Below, in pieces: positions 51,169 to 60,695 of a stretch of 64,000 nucleotides of DNA (position 1 is its first letter; each line of letters starts with the position of its first letter). The notes beneath the pieces are model-generated. The model worked only from the letters and a program-made list of their open reading frames with translations. It ran no database searches and was not told the DNA's origin. A program made the position numbers and the translations under genes. The stretch comes from Rheinheimera sp. MMS21-TC3. GTDB taxonomy: Bacteria > Pseudomonadota > Gammaproteobacteria > Enterobacterales > Alteromonadaceae. The DNA is taken from the NCBI RefSeq assembly GCF_032229285.1, contig NZ_CP135084.1:2914001-2978000 (forward strand), written 5' to 3'.

Positions 51169-51864
51169 ATGAAATATATTAGACGTTCAGCAGATAGAGG
51201 TGCGGTAAACTTAGGTTGGTTAGAAAGCAAGCATAGCTTTTCTTTTGGTAGCTACCATGATCCTAAGCATATGGGAGTTTCGGCGCTTCGGGTAATTAAC
51301 GACGATATGGTGATGCCTGGCCAAGGTTTTGGTACTCATGGTCACCGTGATATGGAAATTATTTCTTATGTTACTGAAGGCGCGTTAAAGCACGAAGACA
51401 GTGAAGGCAATAAGCATATTGTGCCTGCAGGTGATGTGCAGCGTATGAGTGCCGGTAGTGGTGTAATGCACTCTGAGTTTAACCCCTCAGATACCGATAA
51501 AGTGAAGTTTTTTCAAATTTGGATCCAACCTAATAAAATGGGTATTAAACCAAGTTATGAACAAAAAACCATCCCACAAAATGGCCAGCTAACACCCTTA
51601 GTTACGGCGACTGGTGAAAATGGTACTTTATCGTTAAACCAAGATGCGAGCTTATCGCGATTGGTGTTAAAGCAGAATGATACTTTTAACCTAACACCCG
51701 GTGATTACATTGGCTATTTACACTTAGTTAAAGGCCAACTTAACGTTGCAGGTGAGTCGTTCTCTGCAGGTGATGCTTTTGCCATGGAGCCTAAGCAAGC
51801 CTTTGAATTGCAAGCTAGCTCTGATGTAGAAGCCCTGTGGTTTGAATTACCCGCAGCAAGATAG
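51169..51864 (+). CDS. Pirin-family protein (YhhW-like, copy 3)
   Basis: A 231-residue pirin of the E. coli YhhW type (MKYIRRSADRGAVNLGWLESKHSFSFGSYHDPKHMGVSALRVINDD opening). Metal ligands are in GTHGHRDMEIISYV and GALKHEDSEGN, and RMSAGSGVMHSEFN is the signature. YhhW has quercetinase activity in vitro. The TauE gene starts 13 bases later, so the two probably form an operon. Confidence 0.93.
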   Translation: MKYIRRSADRGAVNLGWLESKHSFSFGSYHDPKHMGVSALRVINDDMVMPGQGFGTHGHRDMEIISYVTEGALKHEDSEGNKHIVPAGDVQRMSAGSGVMHSEFNPSDTDKVKFFQIWIQPNKMGIKPSYEQKTIPQNGQLTPLVTATGENGTLSLNQDASLSRLVLKQNDTFNLTPGDYIGYLHLVKGQLNVAGESFSAGDAFAMEPKQAFELQASSDVEALWFELPAAR

Positions 51865-51877
51865 GTAAAACGCGACA

Positions 51878-52606
51878 ATGGATATAACAACCTTAGTATT
51901 AATAGCCTTTGTTGTAGTACTAATTGGGATATCAAAATCTGCGTTTGCAGGGGCACTTGGCGTATTCGCCGTGCCCCTTTTAATGCTTAAACTGCCCGCT
52001 AGCCAAGCTATAGCCTTAATGCTGCCCTTATTAATTATTGGCGATGCTTTAAGTGTCAAAAGCTTTTGGCGTAAATGGGATAATAAGTTGTTATTACCGC
52101 TTATACCTGGCGCTATTGTTGGGGTTATTATTGCCTATTTAATTATTGATATAATTAATGCCAACCACCTTAGGTTTATTATTGCTTTTATTTGTATTCT
52201 TTTTGCCATAAGAAATATTCTATTTAAGCAAAGCTCTCTTCGTTTTCTAAGCAATAAAATTGGCGCGGTTATTATGTCTATGCTCTCTGGCATTACCAGC
52301 AGCTTAGTTCACGCCGGCGGCCCACCTATTATTATTTACTTTACAGCTATAGGGTTAACCCCAAGCAAATTTGTTGCTACCGCTGCTATCTTCTTTGCTA
52401 GCATGAACCTGCTAAAGCTTGCCGCTGCGCTATCTTTTGGCTTGTTAACGTCAGAAACAGTGCTAACTGCCCTGCTGTTTTTCCCATTAGCCTTCGTAGG
52501 CAACTGGATTGGCGTTAAAATAAATAACGCTATCGATAAGCAGTTATTTTTAAAGGTCATGAATTACTTGCTGTTAATGTTAGGTTGTTGGTTATTAATA
52601 AAATAA
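51878..52606 (+). CDS. TauE/SafE-family (TSUP) anion exporter
   Basis: A 242-residue polytopic membrane protein with about eight helices and the TSUP repeats (GISKSAFAGALGVFAVPLLML near the N-terminus and GITSSLVHAGGPPIIIYF in the second half). Family members move sulfite, sulfoacetate or other sulfur-containing anions; the substrate is unknown. It is co-oriented with and adjacent to pirin copy 3. Confidence 0.88.
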   Translation: MDITTLVLIAFVVVLIGISKSAFAGALGVFAVPLLMLKLPASQAIALMLPLLIIGDALSVKSFWRKWDNKLLLPLIPGAIVGVIIAYLIIDIINANHLRFIIAFICILFAIRNILFKQSSLRFLSNKIGAVIMSMLSGITSSLVHAGGPPIIIYFTAIGLTPSKFVATAAIFFASMNLLKLAAALSFGLLTSETVLTALLFFPLAFVGNWIGVKINNAIDKQLFLKVMNYLLLMLGCWLLIK

Positions 52607-52626
52607 TAACGCTTTAAGCTAATGGT

Positions 52627-53484
52627 TCAGCTTTCACTAAACACGGCACAATCGCGGCCATTTGCTTTGGCTTGATATAGCGCATCATCAGCCCGTTTTA
52701 GCCAGCTATCAATAGTGCTACCTTCAACCCAGTTAGCAACGCCAAAGGATACAGTTACTGACTCACCATCTGGATTTTTAAGTTCATGTTTAATCGTTTT
52801 TCTAAGGTTATCAATAAATACTTGTTGCTGCTGTTGAGTAATATCTGGAATTAGCAGCACAAACTCTTCACCACCAAAACGATATAATTGGTCATATTTC
52901 CGGATATGTGCTTTGGTGATCCTGACCAGACTCTGCAACACTTGGTCACCAACGGCGTGGCCATATTTATCATTAACTTTTTTAAAATGATCTAGATCTA
53001 ACATAGCAAGTAAATGCTGATTCCCCTTTCGTTCAGCGCGAGATAAAGCTGCTGCCAGATCTGAATTTAATGCTCGGCGATTTAAAGCCCCTGTCAATGG
53101 GTCAGTCGTGTTTAGTCTAGCCAATAACAGCAGTTGTTTATTACCGTAGTTAGCATAGAAAAATGCACATAATGACAGCATTAAACTAGTCATAATGTAT
53201 GAATCTATTGGCACTACATCAAAAACATTAGGTAAGTTTACTAACACAGAACCCGTAATAAAGCTGATAACTAAAGCTTCATAAGGTTTTACTAGAAAAA
53301 AACTGACAGCACAAACAGGATAAACCCACAAAAAACTATTAATGCCGTTGGCAGCAGTAATACTTAATGCACCTGCATTAATTACTACTGCTAGTATCGC
53401 ACTCGACACTCTGATCTTACCGGTACGATGGGCATATAGCACTAACATTAATATGCCTAACAACATGATTAAATCAATAATCAT
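52627..53484 (-). CDS. Membrane GGDEF diguanylate cyclase
   Basis: Synthesises cyclic-di-GMP. The GGEEF active site lies in YRFGGEEFVLLIP; the product-inhibition I-site RxxD (RKYD) is five residues upstream and intact. About four or five membrane helices precede it. The first ATG is at 53484, but the frame stays open upstream to a TAG at 53640-53638, encoding another hydrophobic segment (LSILKVFSAVSVLGITPFVFI). The true start may therefore be a non-ATG codon upstream, for example CTG at 53580. Catalytic activity is expected. Confidence 0.88.
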   Translation of the reverse strand: MIIDLIMLLGILMLVLYAHRTGKIRVSSAILAVVINAGALSITAANGINSFLWVYPVCAVSFFLVKPYEALVISFITGSVLVNLPNVFDVVPIDSYIMTSLMLSLCAFFYANYGNKQLLLLARLNTTDPLTGALNRRALNSDLAAALSRAERKGNQHLLAMLDLDHFKKVNDKYGHAVGDQVLQSLVRITKAHIRKYDQLYRFGGEEFVLLIPDITQQQQQVFIDNLRKTIKHELKNPDGESVTVSFGVANWVEGSTIDSWLKRADDALYQAKANGRDCAVFSES

Positions 53485-53683
53485 GGCTACAATATTATCT
53501 TGTGTATAACGTATAAATACAAAAGGAGTTATACCTAAAACAGAAACGGCACTAAATACCTTTAGTATTGATAATTGCAGCTTTTCTTGTGATGTATTTA
53601 TCTTAATATCCCCATAGTTATAGACATTATGATAAAGCTAAATAAGCTCTACAGTTGCTTTAAGTCCCTAGCCAAACGACACT

Positions 53684-54874
53684 CTAGTGATCGGCACTAG
53701 CTTGCTTGAGCTGTGCAGCAAAACGACTTAGCTGCTCTTCAGTTAAGCATGGTTCAACAAACTGCTTAATAAAAATTGGCACAGTATCAAGAAAGGTAAT
53801 ATTGATTGATATATCAGATTCAAATTTAGCTATCCGACTAAATGCCGCTACTGAATGTACTGTTTTAGCTTCTTCAACCCCTTGTAACTGTAACAGCAGC
53901 TTTACTGCCTCCACACTTTTGAAGTTTTGATGCAGAGGGTTCATTAAGTGTTTTGTTCTGCCAAGGTATTGTCGGGTCCAGTTCGCTTTATTTGGTTCGC
54001 CTGAGATACGGCCACGTTCCCCTTTAACTGTTATAACAAAAATACCATAGGGGCTAAGTACTAAGTGATCTACTATAACCAGCTCATCTTTGGCGGTACG
54101 TAATTTCAATTTACGAAAATGCTGATACTCACGTGATAAGCGCCAGCGTAAAATTCTATTTAATTTATATTCTGCAAATACCCCTTTAAAACCAGGTAAA
54201 TTTAGCCCTAACCAAGTTGTTAATAAAAATATCGTCAGTAAAAAGGCAAAAATATTCGCTATTATCAAGGGTATATTATTAATAGCTTTGTCTAATAACT
54301 CGGGAAAGCTAGCAGACATTAAACTAGACACCCTGTCCTCAGTAGATAACGACTGAGGACTGGTTGTTTCAACCTCGACTATAGGTTCTGCAACACTTGC
54401 TTGTCCTTTAGTAGTAGGCTTTGCTAATTTAGTTTCTACATTTTCAACGCTAGCTTGTGATTCAGCTGACAATGCAGGTTCTTTATGCTCTAACACTGTC
54501 TCTTTTTTGTTAATTGGCTCGGCATTAGACTCAGTACTAGCTTCGCTGGTTAGCTCAGCCTCAGCTACCAATTCTGTTTTAGTTTTAACATCTGCTTTAG
54601 TTTCAGTCTGTATTTTTTTTATTGCTGGTTCAGGCTTTTTTGTAACTGCTTGTTCATTAGTTACAGCCGGATGGGATAAAAAACTAACTGGATTGCGGCA
54701 ATATTTTTCATATTCACGTGAAGCGTTACGATAATTACTGTTTTGTTTTTGATTACTAAAGCGGTCTATTTGTTGTTGCAGCATAATGCAAGCGCCTTCA
54801 GTGTATTGCTGTTGGCTATACACCTGTGACGATAAAAACAATAGCAGCGATAAAACCAACAACAAATAGCGCAT
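53684..54874 (-). CDS. Membrane protein with NERD domain
   Basis: 396 residues: a signal peptide (MRYLLLVLSLLLFLSSQVYS), a short Cys-containing domain, a low-complexity Lys/Glu/Thr/Ala linker (about 70-185), a transmembrane helix (about 203-224) and a C-terminal NERD domain (about 248-370). The nuclease-like core reads IVDHLVLSPYGIFVITVKGERGRISG. The Asp (D269) and Lys (K284) are present, but the usual Glu of the IETK motif is Thr (T282). Function is unknown; NERD proteins are presumed DNA-processing nucleases. Stand-alone gene. Confidence 0.8.
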   Translation of the reverse strand: MRYLLLVLSLLLFLSSQVYSQQQYTEGACIMLQQQIDRFSNQKQNSNYRNASREYEKYCRNPVSFLSHPAVTNEQAVTKKPEPAIKKIQTETKADVKTKTELVAEAELTSEASTESNAEPINKKETVLEHKEPALSAESQASVENVETKLAKPTTKGQASVAEPIVEVETTSPQSLSTEDRVSSLMSASFPELLDKAINNIPLIIANIFAFLLTIFLLTTWLGLNLPGFKGVFAEYKLNRILRWRLSREYQHFRKLKLRTAKDELVIVDHLVLSPYGIFVITVKGERGRISGEPNKANWTRQYLGRTKHLMNPLHQNFKSVEAVKLLLQLQGVEEAKTVHSVAAFSRIAKFESDISINITFLDTVPIFIKQFVEPCLTEEQLSRFAAQLKQASADH

Positions 54875-55079
54875 AAATTATCTCTAAATAAATCAATACC
54901 TATGCTAGCAGTAACAATCATAATAAACATCTTTTAATATAAATCTCAATCATTAACTAGTCATACTGTATGTATAACTTAGTTAGTAAATAACCTTGCT
55001 GTAAACAGTTACAATTATTTTCAACTGATTGTTGGCTTCAGCTATTTATAAGCTGGGTTAACTAAGGTATAACGGCGCA

Positions 55080-55934
55080 ATGAAAACACCAAAACGTATC
55101 CAGCCTCTAGTTGATGAGGGCTTAGTGGATGAAGTGCTCCGCCCTTTAATGAGTGGCAAAGAAGCTGCCGTGTATATCGTCCGTTGTGGCGAGGATATTC
55201 GCTGCGCCAAAGTCTATAAAGAAGCAGATAAACGTAGCTTTAAACAAGCTGTTCTGTATCAAGAAGGCCGTAAGGTGCGTAGCTCTCGCCGTGCTAGAGC
55301 TATGGAAAAAGGCTCGAAATTTGGCCGGCTGCAGCAAGAAGAAAGCTGGCAACATGCTGAAGTAGACGCCTTATTTAAATTAGCTAAAGCAGGTGTCCGC
55401 GTGCCGCAACCTTATGGTTGCTACGATGGCGTCTTACTAATGGAGCTAGTTTGTAATGATGAAGGACTAGTTGCTCCCCGGCTAGCCGATATTGCTATGG
55501 ATGCCGACATCGCCATAGCTGATCACGCCACTATGTTGCATTACATTATACTTATGCTGTGTGAAGGCATAGTACACGGCGACTTATCTGAATTTAATGT
55601 GTTAGTAGATGACCAAGGCCCTGTAATAATAGATTTACCACAAGCAGTTGATGCTGCGGCAAACAATAACGCCAAGTGGATGTTTTGCCGTGATGTAAAC
55701 AATATTCGTGATTATTATGGTTTATACGCGCCTGAACTGCTTAATACTAATTATGCTGAAGAAATTTGGGCACTTTATGAAGCAGGTGAACTAACAGCTG
55801 ATGTTGAATTAAGCGGTGACTTTATCGCCGATACAGAAGCAGCCGATGTTGATTCGGTATTAGAACAAATTAAAGCCGCTTTTACCGAAGCAGAAGAACG
55901 AAAAATCAGATTAGCAGAGCAAGATCAAGATTAA
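55080..55934 (+). CDS. RIO1-family atypical serine kinase
   Basis: A 284-residue PA4780-like bacterial RIO kinase. The GKEAAVYIVR nucleotide loop and catalytic CAKVYK lysine are N-terminal; the catalytic loop is H166-G-D168-L-S-E-F-N and the metal-binding Asp is D185 in IIDLPQ. The C-terminal 60 residues are acidic. Substrates in bacteria are not established. It stands alone between the divergent NERD gene and the Na/Pi transporter gene. Confidence 0.9.
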   Translation: MKTPKRIQPLVDEGLVDEVLRPLMSGKEAAVYIVRCGEDIRCAKVYKEADKRSFKQAVLYQEGRKVRSSRRARAMEKGSKFGRLQQEESWQHAEVDALFKLAKAGVRVPQPYGCYDGVLLMELVCNDEGLVAPRLADIAMDADIAIADHATMLHYIILMLCEGIVHGDLSEFNVLVDDQGPVIIDLPQAVDAAANNNAKWMFCRDVNNIRDYYGLYAPELLNTNYAEEIWALYEAGELTADVELSGDFIADTEAADVDSVLEQIKAAFTEAEERKIRLAEQDQD

Positions 55935-56070
55935 GCTATAACAACTCTAATTAAGCTTAAAACTCACTCGCACTCTTTGTACTTTTCAAACCTAGGGGCT
56001 ATGAAGTATTTCACGCTAGCCTACTAGCAAAATCAATTACTAAGCCTTAATCTAAAGGTAATTTAACTAG

Positions 56071-57948
56071 GTGAGTTTTCGAGCCTTTATGCCTAAATTT
56101 AAACTTTTTTTACTACCTATTATTATTTTAACTGTTTTGGTAATCAGCTTTTGGTACAGCGCTGGCTGGCTCCAGCTTTGTGCTGGTTTAGCTTTATTTT
56201 TATTTGGTATGCAATGCCTTGAAGAAGGTTTAAAACAATTAGCTGGCGGTAAGTTAGAACAAGTACTAGCGCGCAGTACTGCCACACGTTTTAAAAGCTT
56301 TTTGGTCGGTGTCGGTGGCACTATGCTGCTGCAATCTACTACTTTAATGTCTTTATTAACTATTGCTTTTATTAGTACAGGCTTAATCCAATTCGCTAGT
56401 GGCATTGCAATTTTACTTGGTATTAACCTAGGGACTAGTGCCGGTATTTGGCTACTGGCAGCAGCTGGTCAAAACTTTAGTCTTAGCCCGCTAGCACTAC
56501 CATTATTAGTTTTTGGTGTATTAGCTGGCTTTAATGGTCCTAAAAGTAAAGCAGCTGGCCGTATAGTGCTGGGCATTGCCTTTATTTTCTTAGGTATAGA
56601 TCAAATTAAAGCCGGCTTTAGTGAGTTTGGCAGTAGCTTAGATTTAACCACACAATTTGATGCCACCTTATTAGGCCAATTAGCTTTTGTTGCTGTTGGT
56701 ATCCTATTAACTGCTGTACTGCAATCTAGCCATGCTACTTTAATGTTAGTACTAGCCGCTTTAGCTGGTGGTCAAATTGAGCTTTGGCAAGCCATGACTA
56801 TAGCTATTGGTGGCAACATAGGTAGCAGTGTTACTACAGCTTTTGTTGGTTGGCTTGGCGGTAATCGTGGCGGCCAGCGTTTAGTCTTAGTTCATACTTT
56901 TTTTAATATAGTTACTGGTATTGTTACCTTTATCTTGTTAATGCCATTGCTGTGGATCTCACAAAAGTCTATGGCGCTGTTTGGTGCTGGCGACAATACC
57001 TTATTGCAATTAGCCATGTTTCAAACTCTATTCAATATTATAGGTGTGCTAATATTTTGGCCACTGCAAAGCAAAATTGAATATTGGCTCTGCCGCTTTT
57101 TACCCGACCCAATTGAACCTGAAGTATTAATTACAGCAATAGAATCAGATCTTGTTGCTACACCACAAAAAATAGCGCCAAATCAAGCCCGTTATCTTAA
57201 CGACGCGGCATTAGCTTCAGCCGATACAGCCGCTAGTGCTGTGGTGCAAGAGCTACAATATTTAAGCCGCTTAAGTCTAGAGGTGATCTGCCATGCCTTG
57301 TATCAACCTATAGAGCAATTAATAGCGCCAAGCTTAGATGAAAAAATATTAAATACCTTGCCAGATGATAACAACAGCTTAGATGCTAAAGAGCTATATC
57401 AGCAGCATATCAAAGGTGTTTATTCAGATTTACTCGGTTTTATGAGCCGATTAAACGTAGAGCTAGATGAAGATCAGCAGAAGTTTTGGATTACCTGCCA
57501 AATGTTAGCACTACAATTAGTCGATGCAGTAAAAAATGCTAAGCACTTACAAAAAAATTTATATCGTTATTTGCGCGAAGAATCTATCTTCACCCGCAGT
57601 TTATATTTAGATTTACGCCGCCATGTTTTTTGGGTGCTACGTGAAACTTACTCGTTAAGCCGTACAGAGTTAACCGAAGAACAATCCTTACTGACCTTAT
57701 CAAATATAGATAGCGAAACAGAACGTTTTGCTAAAGAGTTTAGGCATCGTATTTTTAGTGCTATTCGAATGCAAAACTTGAATAACTTACAAGCTAGCTC
57801 ACTGATGAACGATTTAAATTATAGCCATCGTATTGCGCAAAGTTTTAGCCATGTGTTGCAGGTAAGTTTAACTGATGAAAATAAATTATTGCGTGAAATT
57901 CGCAATTTAGATCAAGAAAAAATGCCGTTAGTCAGTTTAACCCAATAA
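56071..57948 (+). CDS. Na/Pi cotransporter family protein
   Basis: NptA/YjbB-type transporter, 625 residues. Two inverted Na_Pi_cotrans repeats carry the QS motifs (GGTMLLQSTTLMSLL and AVLQSSHATLML). The C-terminal 250 residues form a PhoU-like helical cytoplasmic domain. It may export or import phosphate with Na+. The start is GTG at 56071 (AAAGGTAA upstream) or ATG at 56089; the difference is six residues. Confidence 0.9.
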   Translation: MSFRAFMPKFKLFLLPIIILTVLVISFWYSAGWLQLCAGLALFLFGMQCLEEGLKQLAGGKLEQVLARSTATRFKSFLVGVGGTMLLQSTTLMSLLTIAFISTGLIQFASGIAILLGINLGTSAGIWLLAAAGQNFSLSPLALPLLVFGVLAGFNGPKSKAAGRIVLGIAFIFLGIDQIKAGFSEFGSSLDLTTQFDATLLGQLAFVAVGILLTAVLQSSHATLMLVLAALAGGQIELWQAMTIAIGGNIGSSVTTAFVGWLGGNRGGQRLVLVHTFFNIVTGIVTFILLMPLLWISQKSMALFGAGDNTLLQLAMFQTLFNIIGVLIFWPLQSKIEYWLCRFLPDPIEPEVLITAIESDLVATPQKIAPNQARYLNDAALASADTAASAVVQELQYLSRLSLEVICHALYQPIEQLIAPSLDEKILNTLPDDNNSLDAKELYQQHIKGVYSDLLGFMSRLNVELDEDQQKFWITCQMLALQLVDAVKNAKHLQKNLYRYLREESIFTRSLYLDLRRHVFWVLRETYSLSRTELTEEQSLLTLSNIDSETERFAKEFRHRIFSAIRMQNLNNLQASSLMNDLNYSHRIAQSFSHVLQVSLTDENKLLREIRNLDQEKMPLVSLTQ

Positions 57949-57972
57949 AAATCTAAGAGGGCACAGGCCTGT

Positions 57973-58317
57973 TTAACTGCTGCTAACCACTTGCAGGCCT
58001 ATAACAGAAATAACTAAGCTAGTTAGAAAAAACATGCGCCAAAAGGTAACAGGTTCGTTAAATAATATAATACCCGCGGCGACTGTTCCTACCGCGCCAA
58101 TCGCGCCCCAAACCGCATAAGCAGTACCAACTGCAATGGCTTTTTCACCCCCCATAGACTTAAACAGCAAATACATACTAATACAGACGCAAATAACAAA
58201 AGCGGCCAACCAAAAAGCTAAGTATTTACCACTCGCCTGCTGCGCCTTGCCTAAGCTAATGGCAAAGCCCGTTTCAAATAAGCCGCCAATAATCAACAAA
58301 ATCCAGTTAATGCTCAT
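57973..58317 (-). CDS. SMR-family small multidrug/guanidinium transporter
   Basis: A 114-residue four-helix SMR protein. The conserved membrane Glu is E15 in GGLFETGFAI, and GTAYAVWGAIGAVGT is the signature of helix 3. The latter resembles the SugE/Gdx guanidinium exporters, but the first helix (FETGFAISLGKAQ) departs from both Gdx and Qac consensus, so substrate class is open. No guanidine riboswitch was recognised upstream. Confidence 0.85.
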   Translation of the reverse strand: MSINWILLIIGGLFETGFAISLGKAQQASGKYLAFWLAAFVICVCISMYLLFKSMGGEKAIAVGTAYAVWGAIGAVGTVAAGIILFNEPVTFWRMFFLTSLVISVIGLQVVSSS

Positions 58318-58342
58318 TTATTAGATGCTCTTAAAAGTTAAA

Positions 58343-58376
58343 GGGCTAGCCTGCCAACTGCAGAGCAGGCTAACCC
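58343..58376 (-). terminator. Terminator hairpin after the S9 peptidase gene
   Basis: GGGCTAGCCTGC (58343-58354) pairs with GCAGGCTAACCC (58365-58376) with one mismatch. On the minus strand it is followed by TTTAACTTTT. It lies 40 bases past the peptidase stop and before the SMR gene. Confidence 0.65.
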
Positions 58377-58415
58377 TGTTTGGTTGCTACCAACAGTTCT
58401 CTTATTGTAACTGTA

Positions 58416-60467
58416 CTACTGCGACGGGCCTTTGCCGATGTAGCGCTCTAGCCAGCCGTGGAATTCTTTGAACCAAAATACGGAGTTATTCGGTTTTAAG
58501 ATCCAGTGGTTTTCATCTGGGAAATAAACTAAACGGGCATCTATGCCTTTACCTTTGTATACACCATAAGCTTCTAGGCCTTGTGTTACTGGCACTCGGT
58601 AGTCTTTTTCACCGTGAATCACCAGCATGGGCGTAACGAATTTATCGGCATGCATAGCTGGGCTCCATTGCAGCATTTTATCTAAGCCGTCCCAAGGTGC
58701 GCCATTATATGAGTGAACACGATGTGCTGTGCTGTCTGATGCAAATTGGCCCATTAGATTGTAAACACCAGCATGGTTTATTAAGGCTTTGTAGCGATCA
58801 GTATGACCGGCAATCCAGCTAACTAAATAGCCACCATAGCTACCGCCTGCTGCGGCTAAGCGGTTTTCATCGATAAAGCCTTTGGCAAGCATAAAGTCGA
58901 CTGCGGCTTGGCTATCAATAAAGGGTTTAGTTGGATGCTCGCCATGAATAGAAACGGCAAAGTCTTGGCCAAAACTGGTTGAACCATGGAAGTTAGGCAT
59001 AATAGTCACGTAGCCAGGCGCCGCGAATAATTGCGGGTTCCAACGGAAGCTAAAGTTATCGCCAAAGAAGCCATGTGGACCGCCGTGCAATAAGTTTAAT
59101 AATGGCCATTTTTTGTTTTTATCAAAGTTTGGCGGATAAACAATATACATTTGAACCGCATTGCCATCAGCGCCAGTAAATTCTGCTTCTTCTACCTTAC
59201 CCCAAGCAATATTTTGCTGTAACTCTTGGTTAAAGCGAGTTAGCGCCGTTAAGTTTTTACCATTGGTTTTTAGTTTAAAAATCTCAGGAAACTGGCTAAT
59301 ACCATGCTGAACAAAGACTAACTGGTTGTTAGCGGCAACCCTAACACCACTATTACTTTGGTTACGCAGTACTTGTTTTACTTTACCGCCAGATGCCGAC
59401 ACTGAAAAAATAGATTGTTTAGCTCGATCACCTGCAACAAAATAGATGGTTTTACCATTTTGGCTAAACTGCCAGTCAGCTGGGGAATGGCTAAAGTCTT
59501 TAGCAAGTTCTGTTTTTTTACCGCTTTTAAGCTCGTAACGGATTAACTTAACTCTATCGGCATAAAAGTCGGTTCTTTCTTGAGCGCCATAAACCAGAAA
59601 CTTACCATCGGGGCTAAACACTGGGTTTGCATCCCGAGCAGGGTTATCGCTGGTTAAGTTAGTAAAGTCACCACTGCCATCCAGTTTTAGCATTAATACA
59701 TCACTGTTTAGCTGGTTATAAGGCTTTTCACTAGTAATAGCGCTTAAGGCTAAGCTTTTACTATCAGGGGCAATAGAATATTGCACACCACCGCCGACTG
59801 AAAACCAACGCTGCCAGCCTGGAGTTAATTCAGTTACATAATTGCTGGCTAAATCTAGCTTAAATAAGCGCGGAAAATGATTATCTGTTAGCCAATGATC
59901 CCAATAACGGTAAACCCGATCTTCAGTTACCTTAGCGCTAACTTTATTGTTTTTGTTTTGCTTTAGTTCAGTTTCAAGGGCCTTAAAGTCCCCATTGAAG
60001 TCTGCTGGCACTTGGGCCATAAAAATAATGCTTTTGCCATCAGGCGTAAATTGCGGTGCCGATACCGACACAGGCAAGGTAGTAAGTTGCTTAGCTTCAC
60101 CACCTTGTAATGGCAGCATAAATAGCTGACCTTTACTATTACCGCGGCGGGCAACAAAGGCCAATTGTTTGCCATCTGGGCTCCAGATTGGGCTAGATTC
60201 ACTTTCTTTTAAATGCGTAAGTTGGCTAATAGCGCCGCTATTGATATCTAATAAATGTAAATCCGCATTACCTTTATCGGTTGCCATATCGTAGCGCGTT
60301 AACGAAAACACCGCTTGTTTACCATCTGGCGACACTACCGGCGTACTTGGCCGAGCAGCTTGCCATAAGTCTGCCGACGTTATTGGCTGCGGGCTAGCTA
60401 ATAGTTGGCTGCTAGCAAACACTAGCGCACTCACTAATCCCTTATAAATAAAACCGTGACTTTTCAT
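58416..60467 (-). CDS. Secreted S9 prolyl-oligopeptidase-family peptidase
   Basis: Periplasmic or secreted serine peptidase, 683 residues from the ATG at 60467. A signal peptide ends near SSQLLA. A WD40-like/TolB beta-propeller (repeated SPDGKQ... units) covers about 40-400. The alpha/beta-hydrolase domain has the nucleophile motif GGSYGGYLVSW, an Asp in the HGEKDYRVP loop and the catalytic His in DENHWI. It resembles dipeptidyl/acylaminoacyl peptidases. An upstream ATG at 60539 would bury the signal peptide and is rejected. Confidence 0.9.
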   Translation of the reverse strand: MKSHGFIYKGLVSALVFASSQLLASPQPITSADLWQAARPSTPVVSPDGKQAVFSLTRYDMATDKGNADLHLLDINSGAISQLTHLKESESSPIWSPDGKQLAFVARRGNSKGQLFMLPLQGGEAKQLTTLPVSVSAPQFTPDGKSIIFMAQVPADFNGDFKALETELKQNKNNKVSAKVTEDRVYRYWDHWLTDNHFPRLFKLDLASNYVTELTPGWQRWFSVGGGVQYSIAPDSKSLALSAITSEKPYNQLNSDVLMLKLDGSGDFTNLTSDNPARDANPVFSPDGKFLVYGAQERTDFYADRVKLIRYELKSGKKTELAKDFSHSPADWQFSQNGKTIYFVAGDRAKQSIFSVSASGGKVKQVLRNQSNSGVRVAANNQLVFVQHGISQFPEIFKLKTNGKNLTALTRFNQELQQNIAWGKVEEAEFTGADGNAVQMYIVYPPNFDKNKKWPLLNLLHGGPHGFFGDNFSFRWNPQLFAAPGYVTIMPNFHGSTSFGQDFAVSIHGEHPTKPFIDSQAAVDFMLAKGFIDENRLAAAGGSYGGYLVSWIAGHTDRYKALINHAGVYNLMGQFASDSTAHRVHSYNGAPWDGLDKMLQWSPAMHADKFVTPMLVIHGEKDYRVPVTQGLEAYGVYKGKGIDARLVYFPDENHWILKPNNSVFWFKEFHGWLERYIGKGPSQ

Positions 60468-60658
60468 TTTAATACCTAAATAATAAAAAAACTTAACGTT
60501 AAACCATAGCATACAAGCATTTACAGCTAAGCTAAGCATGCGGTTGGCTGGCTAAAGCATGCGATTAACTTTGTAATTACGTTTTAATTTAATAGAGTAG
60601 CAGTAATCAGCACTGAAACCGAAGCAACAAGGCTAACTTAAAAAACTTTACAATAATC

Positions 60659-60677
60659 ACTAGACGACCGGTCTAAT
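60659..60677 (+). promoter_or_regulatory. NemR-type operator upstream of nemR
   Basis: ACTAGACGACCGGTCTAAT contains the inverted arms TAGAC/GTCTA. The same site with two changes lies upstream of yqhD (61332-61350). TTTACA at 60647-60652 and TCTAAT at 60672-60677 could be -35 and -10 (19-base spacing), with the -10 inside the operator, so NemR binding would block its own transcription. Confidence 0.75.
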
Positions 60678-60695
60678 TCAGCTTAGTATTAGCCC

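Noticed and set aside
58318..58415. Guanidine riboswitch upstream of the SMR transporter gene
   Set aside because: The only structure found is a terminator-like hairpin for the upstream peptidase gene; no ACGR loops or ykkC-type core could be recognised.
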